In this document: positions 55,164-64,000 of the stretch, piece after piece
Layout of the letters: each line of letters starts with the position of its first letter
Position numbering within the stretch: position 1 is the first letter of the stretch
Assembly: GCA_964527995.1 (NCBI GenBank)
Contig: CAZGRP010000002.1
Location: 1-64,000, forward strand
Direction: 5' to 3'
From: CAZGRP01 sp964527995
GTDB taxonomy: Bacteria > Zhuqueibacterota > Zhuqueibacteria > Oceanimicrobiales > CAZGRP01
Length of the DNA: 64,000 nt
Translations under genes and position numbers: made by a program
The notes under the pieces: model-generated
Database searches by the model: none
What the model saw: the letters and a program-made list of their open reading frames with translations, nothing else
Told to the model about the DNA's origin: nothing

Positions 55164-56027
55164 TTGGCCACTCTGCGCGACATCCGGCGAAGGATCGCCA
55201 GCGTCAAGAGCACGCAGCAGATCACCAAGGCGATGAAAATGGTCGCGGCGGCGAAGTTGCGCCGGGCTCAAGAAAGCCTGCTGCGGTCGCGACCGTATGC
55301 GGATCGTCTCTCGGAGGTACTGGCGCATCTGGCGGGTAAAGTCGATCGCAACCTGCATCCGCTTCTTGCCATGCGAGAGGCTCGGCGGCTGTGCTACGTC
55401 GTCATCACTGCGGATCGTGGGCTGTGCGGTAGTTTCAATTCAAATGCCATCCGCCGCGCCAAGGTGGAGATCGAGTCCCACTCGGAAGAGCAACAGGTGC
55501 AGCTGATCACGCTGGGGCTCAAAGGTTACGACTACTTTAGCCGGCGTGGCTACGATATCCTGGAGCACTACGTCAAATTCTTCAACGATCTGCAATTTGA
55601 ACACGCTCTGGATATCGCGTCGTTGATCCAGGAGCACTACAGGGAGGCCTCCCTCGACCGGGTCTACCTTGTTTACAATGAGTTCGTGTCGCCTGTGCGG
55701 CAGCGAGTGGTGGTCGAGCAACTGCTGCCGATCGTGCCGGAAGAGCCGGAAGGCGAGCGCTTCGAGGCCGACTATCTGTTTGAGCCATCACCTGGGGCAA
55801 TTCTGAATGAACTTTGTCCGCGCTACCTGAACATCCGCGTCTGGCATTCGCTGCTCGAGTCGTACGCGGCCGAACAAGGTGCTCGGATGGCGGCCATGGA
55901 AGCGGCAACCGACAACGCCTCAGAGATGATCTACCAGCTTACGCTGTACTACAACAAAGTTCGACAGGCGAACATCACCAAGGAAATTGCTGAAATCGTG
56001 GGCGGCGCTGAGGCGCTAAAACGATAG
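55164..56027 (+). CDS. atpG: ATP synthase F1 subunit gamma
   Basis: A 287-residue central-shaft subunit. The N-terminal helix (LRDIRRRIASVKSTQQITKAMKMVAAAKLRRAQ), the middle ITADRGLCGSFNSNAIR and the C-terminal helix (AAMEAATDNASEMI...YNKVRQANITKEIAEIVGGAEAL) are all present. The TTG at 55164 follows GGAGG (55150-55154) and fits the usual start. Confidence 0.97.
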   Translation: MATLRDIRRRIASVKSTQQITKAMKMVAAAKLRRAQESLLRSRPYADRLSEVLAHLAGKVDRNLHPLLAMREARRLCYVVITADRGLCGSFNSNAIRRAKVEIESHSEEQQVQLITLGLKGYDYFSRRGYDILEHYVKFFNDLQFEHALDIASLIQEHYREASLDRVYLVYNEFVSPVRQRVVVEQLLPIVPEEPEGERFEADYLFEPSPGAILNELCPRYLNIRVWHSLLESYAAEQGARMAAMEAATDNASEMIYQLTLYYNKVRQANITKEIAEIVGGAEALKR

Positions 56028-56041
56028 AGGGTATCATCTAG

Positions 56042-57448
<1,407 letters not shown>

Positions 57449-57453
57449 TGCCG

Positions 57454-57861
57454 ATGGCCGAAGACACAATACACTTCGAAATCGTGACGCCATTCCGGCA
57501 AGTCTACTCGGGGGATGTAACCTCCATCAGGGCACCGGGTGTGGATGGGTATCTGGGTGTCTTGCCGAAACACACGCCGTACATGGTCGCCCTGACCGTG
57601 GGCGAGATCTCCGTACGCGAGAACGGTAAAACCAGGTACTTCGCCACGACCGGTGGGTTCGCGGAAGTTCTTCCCAGCCGAGTCACGGTGCTTGCCGAGA
57701 CGGCCGAAGAAGCATCGGAAATCGACATCGAGCGCGCCGAAGAGGCACGCGCCCGAGCCGAGAAGCGGCTTCGCGAGGGGCGCAAGCACTGGGATGTGGA
57801 GAGGGCGCGGGCTGGCCTCCTACGGGCACGAAATCGTCTCAAAGTCGCACGCAGAATTTAA
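57454..57861 (+). CDS. atpC: ATP synthase F1 subunit epsilon
   Basis: A 135-residue subunit with the N-terminal beta sandwich (FEIVTPFRQVYSGDVTSIRAPGVDGYLGVLPKHTP) and a C-terminal helical hairpin (ARARAEKRLREG...RARAGLLRARNRLKVA). ATG at 57454 or the GTG at 57448, which touches the atpD stop, may be used. It closes the ATP synthase operon. Confidence 0.94.
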   Translation: MAEDTIHFEIVTPFRQVYSGDVTSIRAPGVDGYLGVLPKHTPYMVALTVGEISVRENGKTRYFATTGGFAEVLPSRVTVLAETAEEASEIDIERAEEARARAEKRLREGRKHWDVERARAGLLRARNRLKVARRI

Positions 57862-57947
57862 AGGAAAAAGATCCAGATGCCGAAACCTTAGAGAAACCGA
57901 TTATCGTTCAGAGTGTCGCTTACGTCCCTCTTCTTTGAGGTTGCCCA

Positions 57948-60887
57948 ATGTTTCAGCATGCTTCGTGTTCCCGCTCGAGATTTCGCTCGACTTCACGGCT
58001 GTTTTGTTGGGCGCTGACTGTTCCACTATTTTTCCTCGCTGTAACATTTCCCGCCGCCGCCCAAAAGAGCGATTCCGAAGCCGACACCGAGATCTCCTAC
58101 GAAAAGCGCCTGGAGTTTTATCTCGACCAGAAAAGCCGGGATTTCCTCATCGAGATGGCAGCTCGCGAACGCGCCCTGCTCCAGCTGATTCGAAATGTCA
58201 GCAAGGAGGTCAAGCAGCGCGGTCCGGAGGCCGTAGCCCGGGATGAGGCCGGGTTCCGGGAGCTGTATCACCAATCCGAGGAGCTGATTACAGAATACTC
58301 GACAGAGCTGGATCAGATTCTGGCACTGATCGATGAGATCGATCGACTCAAGCAGACCGTCAGCCATGAACGGAATCGACAGGTTCTCGAGCAGGTTGGC
58401 GACCTGAAAGACCGTCTGGTGTCGCTTCTCGAAGACCGCGAGCTCTATCATAACGCGCCGTACACCAGGTCGCGTCTGCGCGTGATGCTGAACGAGTACG
58501 ACGCGGAGATCGATTCCCTGCTTTCGATCTACCGGCGCCTGGAGCGTTTCGAGCGCGCAGCCCGGCTCCGCGGCGACGATGAGATTCTGTCCGAAATCGA
58601 TACGCAGAAGGAGCGTATTGCCTATATCCTCAGCCAGTGGCAGGAGGCGCCTTCAGTAGACGATCAGTTGGCGACAGAGTACTTCACAGAGGCCGAAAGC
58701 CTTGTCGTCGTCTTGAAAGAGCTCGAGCGCTTGGGTAGCGAGGCTCTGCGAAGAGGGGATGAAGTCGGCATCGAGGTGGAGGCTCTGCGCCGCCAGATTC
58801 TTTCCAGCCTCGACGCCAAGCTGCTCCGGCTGTTTGGCTACGACGCTCCCCAGAAACCGTCAGGGCCGACTGTGAGTCAGTTGCTTTCCGAGTGGAAAGC
58901 CCAGCGAGTCGCTGCTTTCGAGGCCAAACGGACCGAATATGAAATCATGCGCAAGAGGCTGCTGGAGACGGGGACCGAGAAAGAGCGTGCCAGAATGCTG
59001 CAGCGCGACGTGGCGGATGCCATGCTCAATTATGCCAACGGAAACTATCTGGCCAGCGAGGTTGAGCTCACGAGCATTCTGAAAACGTACCGACCCTATT
59101 TCCCCCGCCTCGACGCCGTCATCTTTTATCGCAGCGAGAGCTTCTACGCCCGGAAGATGCTGGAACTCGCTCGTCCGGGGTACGTTGAGATTGTCACCGA
59201 TTACCCTGAGTCGGACTACACGGGTGAGGCATATGTTCGTCTCTTGAACATCACGCACGTATTGGGCGACATGCAAGCGTTCAGTCGCTACTACCACAGC
59301 ATGATGGAGAATCGCGACGATTTTCCCGCGATGCTGCTGACGCACGCCAACTACCTGGCAGGATTTCACTTTCTGCAGGAAGACAGCTTGCAACTCGCCG
59401 AGCAGGCTCTTTCCGCGGTTAGCCGTGATTCGAAGTATTACTTTCCGGGACAATATTTGTTGGCGATCGCCTACCTGAGGAACGACGCCTACGACAAGGC
59501 CAAGGATATCCTGCTGATGCTGGCCGACAAGAAGAGCTACCCGTGGACGGACAACAACACCGCTCTGCTGCGCAACAGCGCCCTGCTCAAATTGGGGTTT
59601 CTGGCTTACGAGCGTGGCGATTACGACCAGGCCCTCAACTATTTCAACTCGGTGTCTCCTGGCTATCCGCGCTTCGATCAGAGTCTGCTCGGGATCGCCT
59701 GGGCCAATCTGAAACGCGGCAGGTACGACAGCACCATCGTGGCCATCCAGGACATGCTGCAAAACTACCTGGCATCCGATTACACCTACGAGGCGATGGT
59801 GCTGGCGGCTCATTCGAAGCGGCTGTTGGACCGCGGCGATGATGCCATGCAGGACCTGAAGTACGTGGCGACCTCGCGCCGGATGCTGGAGGTGACTAAG
59901 GAATACAATAAGGAGCGCCGATACATATTGAGTCTTCTCGATGATGTCGACCGGATGGAAGAGTCGGTGCTGGACCGCCGTGACCGGCAAATGTTCGATT
60001 TGGTCAGCGCCATCCGGAATGAAGTCATGGCCACCTTGCGATCCTTCTCCTACCGTGGTATCGTTGGACGGCGGCTCTATGAAGACTACGAAAGCGAACG
60101 TACGGCAGTGCTGAAACAGATTGACGAATTGGATAAGCTCATCGAAACGTCTAAGCAGTACCACATGGATTCCGTACTCCGGGATGCCCAGGCACGCAGG
60201 GATCGCTTGGTTAAGACGCTTGACACCTATCAAGTAGACGAGTCGGTGAAGGATGTGAGCTACTTTGTCGATTATCCTCTGGCAACCCGGGAAGCCGTTG
60301 CGCAGTATCGGAAAGGCCTCTACAACACCATTGTGAAAGACCTGGAGGCCGAGCAGCAACGTCTGCAGAAAGTTCTGCAGGAAACGAGCACGCTGCTGGC
60401 CAACAGCAACAGGTCCGACCAGATGCAGGCGGAGCTGGATCTCGAGATTCTCGAGCAGGATGTCGAAGCCTTGCAGAAGCGCCTCGATCGCTTTCGCTCC
60501 TGGGTCTACGAGCATCCGGTGGAAGAAGTGAATACGCAATTCGATCTTTGGGCCGACTTCTCCGGGTACGGTATGAGCGAGATTACGTTCGAGCGTCTCC
60601 GGCAGGACGATAACAAGATCACAGATTATGCCAGGAACATCAGTGCCATCAATACCCTGCTTCAGCAACGGCAAAAGTCGCTCCAGCGGCGCCTGGCCGA
60701 GTACGACGCCAGGATGCGCCAGATTCAGAAGGAGATGAAGAGGCAGAAGATCGAGATGGAGCGGAAGCAACGCGAGGAGTATTTCCGGCAGAAGTACTTT
60801 GACGTGTCGGGTGTGGAGGGCGAACCCCCAAAGCCGGAAGAGAAACCCCGAGAGAACGAGAAGCCGAAACCGGCTCCCCCGAAATAA
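57948..60887 (+). CDS. Large secreted TPR/coiled-coil protein
   Basis: A 979-residue exported protein of unknown function. Signal peptide about 1-39 (cleavage near PAAAQ). The first third is strongly helical and charged, suggesting coiled coil (DRLKQTVSHERNRQVLEQV...). A middle part holds TPR-like units (ADAMLNYANGNYLASEVELTSILKTY, GFLAYERGDYDQALNYFNSVSPGYP, IAWANLKRGRYDSTIVAIQDML). Then more coiled coil (VLKQIDELDKLIETSKQYH..., LDLEILEQDVEALQKRLDRF) and a Pro/Lys/Glu-rich tail (PPKPEEKPRENEKPKPAPPK). Periplasmic scaffold or envelope-assembly roles are possible by analogy with FCB TPR proteins. The next gene is of similar type. Confidence 0.8.
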   Translation: MFQHASCSRSRFRSTSRLFCWALTVPLFFLAVTFPAAAQKSDSEADTEISYEKRLEFYLDQKSRDFLIEMAARERALLQLIRNVSKEVKQRGPEAVARDEAGFRELYHQSEELITEYSTELDQILALIDEIDRLKQTVSHERNRQVLEQVGDLKDRLVSLLEDRELYHNAPYTRSRLRVMLNEYDAEIDSLLSIYRRLERFERAARLRGDDEILSEIDTQKERIAYILSQWQEAPSVDDQLATEYFTEAESLVVVLKELERLGSEALRRGDEVGIEVEALRRQILSSLDAKLLRLFGYDAPQKPSGPTVSQLLSEWKAQRVAAFEAKRTEYEIMRKRLLETGTEKERARMLQRDVADAMLNYANGNYLASEVELTSILKTYRPYFPRLDAVIFYRSESFYARKMLELARPGYVEIVTDYPESDYTGEAYVRLLNITHVLGDMQAFSRYYHSMMENRDDFPAMLLTHANYLAGFHFLQEDSLQLAEQALSAVSRDSKYYFPGQYLLAIAYLRNDAYDKAKDILLMLADKKSYPWTDNNTALLRNSALLKLGFLAYERGDYDQALNYFNSVSPGYPRFDQSLLGIAWANLKRGRYDSTIVAIQDMLQNYLASDYTYEAMVLAAHSKRLLDRGDDAMQDLKYVATSRRMLEVTKEYNKERRYILSLLDDVDRMEESVLDRRDRQMFDLVSAIRNEVMATLRSFSYRGIVGRRLYEDYESERTAVLKQIDELDKLIETSKQYHMDSVLRDAQARRDRLVKTLDTYQVDESVKDVSYFVDYPLATREAVAQYRKGLYNTIVKDLEAEQQRLQKVLQETSTLLANSNRSDQMQAELDLEILEQDVEALQKRLDRFRSWVYEHPVEEVNTQFDLWADFSGYGMSEITFERLRQDDNKITDYARNISAINTLLQQRQKSLQRRLAEYDARMRQIQKEMKRQKIEMERKQREEYFRQKYFDVSGVEGEPPKPEEKPRENEKPKPAPPK

Positions 60888-60958
60888 GACCCAACCAAAC
60901 GAAAGGGTTACGAAGAGGTTAGGACAGCCGCTCTGGTGCGCATAACTGTGATATCAGG

Positions 60959-63900
60959 ATGAACAGGACGACCCTTCACCTCAGTGTCCTCGGCCTTGTG
61001 CTGTGTGTCTGGCTGGCTCCGGCCCGCAGTCAGACCCAGCAGGCCGGACAACCCGCGCAGGACCGCAAGATCCCGCCCGACTCGGTGCTGGCGAACTACA
61101 GCGTCGATGAACTCCTTGAGTTCCGCCGTCGCTATGAGGCCTACCGCGACAGCCTTCTCAGCGAAAAAGATCGGCTGCGGCAGCAAGGCATCCGCGACAT
61201 GGAGGAGTTCATACAGAGTCATCCCAAGAGCAAGGTGCTGGACAAGATCATCATACGGCTTGCCGAACTCTACTATGAGCAGGCGCAGGTCGAATACGAG
61301 CAGCGGCAGGAAATCTACAATCAGCGGCTCGAGCTGTATGAAAAGGGAGAAATCTCCGAACTGCCGCCTGAGCCGCAACGCGACTACTCTCGTGCTCTCG
61401 ACCTTTACCTGCAAATCCTCGAACGCTACCCGGAAAGCAGCCTCGTTGACGATGCTCTGTACAACATCGCCTTCTTGACCGAGGAATTGGGCCAGCAGGA
61501 AGAGGCGCAGCGGACCTACGAGAAGCTCGTCCAGGAGCATCCCGAAAGTCGCTATGTGCCAGATGCTCTACTGCGCATGGCCGAGTACTACTTCAATCCG
61601 CCCGTAAACCAGATCGAAAAGGCGATCGAGCTGTACAAGAAGGTTCTGGCTTATAAAGACAGCCCCAAGTACGACGAAGCCCTTTACCGTCTCGGCTGGA
61701 GCTACTATCGGCTCAGCGACTACGCCGAAGCGATCGCCTACTTCACCCTACTTGCCGACGATGTCGATCGAGCCAAGAAGCTCGATCCGGCCCAGAAGAT
61801 CACCAACCCGGCAGTGAGGGACGAGTCGGTCGAGTACATTGCCATCAGTTTCCTCGACTACGGTGGGGCCGAGAAAGCCAAAGAGTACCTCCAGGAGATC
61901 GGCGGCCGTCCCTATGGCATCGATATTCTCAAGAAGATCGGCGACGTCTATATGGACGTCAAGGAGGAGTACGACAACGCGATCGCTGCCTACCAGATCC
62001 TCCTTGACCTCTACCCTGACGCCGAACAGGCTCCAGTGGTGCAGGCAAAGATTGCGGAGGCCTATCGGCGCTTAGAGAACGAACGCATGAGCTATCTGCG
62101 GCGAGCCGAACTCTTTCATAAGTACTCGCCTGGAAGCGACTGGTGGGAGAAGGTCACCGACCCAACGGCGAAAGACGAGGCGGCCAGGCTTGCCGAACGT
62201 GCTCTGAGGGAGAACATTAACCTGCTGCTTCGCCGGGCCGAGGAACAAAACAATCTCGATTTGTATCGCCAGGTTGTGAACGACAGCCGGCAGTATCTCG
62301 CGGCCTTCCCCGAGGACAGCAGCGCCGCGTTGATCCACTGGAACATGGCCCTGATCCTCGAGACGAAGCTGAATGATTTCGACTCGGCCTTCGACGAGTA
62401 CATCAAGATCAGCAACCTGTATTGGGATTCACCCTTTCAGAAGCAGGCAGCGCAGAATGCCATTGCTCTGGCGCAGCACGAAATCAGCCAGGACACACTT
62501 GCCTTTGCCCTGGGGCCAAATGTACCCACCGACACGACCTCGCAGGTTGGCGTGGAAGGGGTCACGTCAACCTCGATGGAGCAGACCGAACTGACGCCTG
62601 CCGAGCAAAAGCTGGCCTTGGCGCTGGACAACTACATCAAGATTTTCCCCGACGAACCGGAAACCGCCGAGATCCTCAGTATTGCCGGTGGCCTCTATTT
62701 CAACAAGAGGCACTACCGGGATGCGCTGAAATATTTCAAGACGCTGCTCAAGCACTTTCCGGAGAGCGATCGTAACGATTACGCCCGTGCCTACATTATG
62801 GAGAGCTACTTCTGGAAGAAGGACTATCGTAGCACAGAGGCTGTCGCAAAACGCATTGCGGACTTAGCTGCTACTCCGGAACAGCGTGAAAAGGCTCGCC
62901 GTCGCCTGGCGGAGGCGATCTTTATGGAGGCCAAGTCGTACGCCGCGGATGGCAAACATCTCGAAGCGGCTGAAGAATTCGAGCGCGTCGCCAGCGAAGT
63001 GCCCGAGGCCGTCTTTGCCGATCTGGCTCTGTACAACAGTGGTCTGGAATTTGACAAAGCCAAAGAGTACAGCAGGGCTGTCGAGGCTTACTCGCGACTG
63101 ATTTCGGATTATCCGAAATCCGAGTCGTTCTTGAACGCACTGAACAACCTGGCCTGGGACTATGGCGAGCTTCATGATTATGTCAATGCCGCCATAACCT
63201 TTGAGCGCCTGGCAGACATGCAGCCGGACTCTTCGCAGGCGGAGGCGGCTCTTTACAATGCCAGCGTGAACTTCGGTCGCGCCGAGGATTGGGAACGAGC
63301 CATCCGGGTGAATCGAAAGTTTGTCGAGCGTTTCCCAAACTCGGACGACGCCGACGATCTGTTCTACGATATTGCTTCGTACTACCTGAAGCTGAACGAC
63401 CTGGACAGTGCCAACCGCGTCTACGGCGAGTATGCCGCGAAGTTCCCCGACTCTCCGCGTACGGTTGAGACCTTCTACCGGCGTGGCGAGTATTTTCTCT
63501 CCCAGGGTCAGGTCGACGCCGCTAAACGCGAATTTGAGACTGCTGTAGAGAAGAACCGCGCCTTCAAGGACCGCGGGGTTGAAGCCAACGACTTTTTCGC
63601 TGCGGAGGCCCTGTTCAAGCTGACCGGGCTCAAGTACGACGAATTCGATGGCATCGAGTTCAAGCTGCCGATGACGGCCTTGGAGAAAGCTCGCGAACGC
63701 AAGCGACAGCTTCTCCTCGAGGTCGTGAACGGCTACAAGGACGTCGCCACCTATGGCACGGTCCGTCTCTATGAATCCATGTATCGCATCGGCGAGGCGT
63801 ACGAAGAATTTGCCCGGACCTGGGCTCGCCAGGAGATTCCCGACCTGGACCAGAACCGGCGTATCGTCGCTGAGAAAGAGATCAACGAGACGGCTGCGTC

Positions 63901-64000
63901 GCTGTACGAGGAGGCGGTTGTGGCCTACAAGAATGCCGCGAAAGTGATCTCGCGGCTGGCCGAGAGCTACAAGAAGAGCGTCGCCGACACCGTTGCTGCC
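60959..64000 (+). CDS. Large secreted TPR protein, incomplete at window end
   Basis: An open frame of at least 1014 codons with no stop before the window ends. ATG at 60959 gives a signal peptide (LHLSVLGLVLCVWLAPARSQ). The mature part is a chain of TPR/BamD-like units: DYSRALDLYLQILERYPESSLVDDALYNIAF, AQRTYEKLVQEHPESRYVPDALLRMAEYYF, IELYKKVLAYKDSPKYDEALYRLGWSYYRLSDYAEAIAYF, and many more to residue about 900. Such YPES-type repeats are common in FCB periplasmic proteins that assemble envelope machines. It lies 72 bp after the preceding TPR gene and is probably co-transcribed. Function not recognised. Confidence 0.85.
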   Translation, partial: MNRTTLHLSVLGLVLCVWLAPARSQTQQAGQPAQDRKIPPDSVLANYSVDELLEFRRRYEAYRDSLLSEKDRLRQQGIRDMEEFIQSHPKSKVLDKIIIRLAELYYEQAQVEYEQRQEIYNQRLELYEKGEISELPPEPQRDYSRALDLYLQILERYPESSLVDDALYNIAFLTEELGQQEEAQRTYEKLVQEHPESRYVPDALLRMAEYYFNPPVNQIEKAIELYKKVLAYKDSPKYDEALYRLGWSYYRLSDYAEAIAYFTLLADDVDRAKKLDPAQKITNPAVRDESVEYIAISFLDYGGAEKAKEYLQEIGGRPYGIDILKKIGDVYMDVKEEYDNAIAAYQILLDLYPDAEQAPVVQAKIAEAYRRLENERMSYLRRAELFHKYSPGSDWWEKVTDPTAKDEAARLAERALRENINLLLRRAEEQNNLDLYRQVVNDSRQYLAAFPEDSSAALIHWNMALILETKLNDFDSAFDEYIKISNLYWDSPFQKQAAQNAIALAQHEISQDTLAFALGPNVPTDTTSQVGVEGVTSTSMEQTELTPAEQKLALALDNYIKIFPDEPETAEILSIAGGLYFNKRHYRDALKYFKTLLKHFPESDRNDYARAYIMESYFWKKDYRSTEAVAKRIADLAATPEQREKARRRLAEAIFMEAKSYAADGKHLEAAEEFERVASEVPEAVFADLALYNSGLEFDKAKEYSRAVEAYSRLISDYPKSESFLNALNNLAWDYGELHDYVNAAITFERLADMQPDSSQAEAALYNASVNFGRAEDWERAIRVNRKFVERFPNSDDADDLFYDIASYYLKLNDLDSANRVYGEYAAKFPDSPRTVETFYRRGEYFLSQGQVDAAKREFETAVEKNRAFKDRGVEANDFFAAEALFKLTGLKYDEFDGIEFKLPMTALEKARERKRQLLLEVVNGYKDVATYGTVRLYESMYRIGEAYEEFARTWARQEIPDLDQNRRIVAEKEINETAASLYEEAVVAYKNAAKVISRLAESYKKSVADTVAA

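Noticed and set aside
58860..60770. 636-codon minus-strand frame opposite the TPR/coiled-coil gene
   Set aside because: His/Leu/Val-rich antisense shadow of a charged helical protein, without recognisable motifs.

Overview
This 64 kb window is ordinary chromosomal DNA of a high-GC, diderm bacterium, almost all of it coded on the + strand. Several features point to the FCB (Fibrobacterota-Chlorobiota-Bacteroidota) side of the tree. Two secreted proteins end in the YPNPF/FPNPFNP-type C-terminal domain used by type IX-like secretion. A PorV/PorQ-like outer-membrane protein, LptD, a bacterial geranylgeranylglyceryl phosphate synthase (GGGPS) and a solitary BatA-like protein are also present. Promoters look like classical sigma-70 boxes (TTGACA-17-TATATT), unlike those of typical Bacteroidetes. 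A KSB1/Zixibacteria/Calditrichota-like candidate phylum is my best guess; that is inference only. I saw no rRNA, CRISPR array, insertion sequence or prophage.

Layout. 1-11.5 kb: a 3153-residue repeat-rich surface protein followed by a PorV-like/TPR protein. 11.5-16.2 kb: a membrane protein joining an anti-sigma-type ATPase domain, a SpoIIE phosphatase, two helix-turn-helix-like segments and TPRs, followed by a STAS protein whose C-terminus repeats one of those segments. 16.4-18.5 kb: obgE and dprA. 18.6-23.8 kb: eight tRNA genes (Ser TGA, CGA, GCT, GGA; Gln CTG; Glu CTC; Arg ACG; Ala CGC), gltX, a secreted protein, tadA and a large-type SRP RNA. 23.8-32.6 kb: dnaX (with a 9-A slippery run), ybaB, recR, pgsA, pgpA, cinA, thpR, recA, recX and a Cys/Met-metabolism PLP enzyme. 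32.7-37 kb: alaS, GGGPS and a CpsB-like PHP phosphatase in overlapping frames. 37-47.4 kb: BatA-like protein, hflX, a secreted beta-propeller, rarA, a ROK kinase and lptD. 47.5-57.9 kb: parA, parB, a LytM peptidase, a bactofilin and a complete ATP synthase operon (atpZ, atpI, atpB, E, F, H, A, G, D, C). 57.9-64 kb: two large secreted TPR/coiled-coil proteins, the second running off the window end.

Most genes are housekeeping and sit in recognisable groups: DNA repair and recombination (dnaX-ybaB-recR; cinA-thpR-recA-recX), phospholipid synthesis (pgsA-pgpA), segregation and cell shape (parAB-M23-bactofilin), and energy (atp). The less ordinary items are the partner-switching pair at 11.5-16.2 kb with its shared HTH-like domain, the dnaX slippery run, the GGGPS gene, tRNA-Arg(ACG) lying directly before tadA, and a promoter plus two terminator-like hairpins squeezed in front of the LytM peptidase gene.
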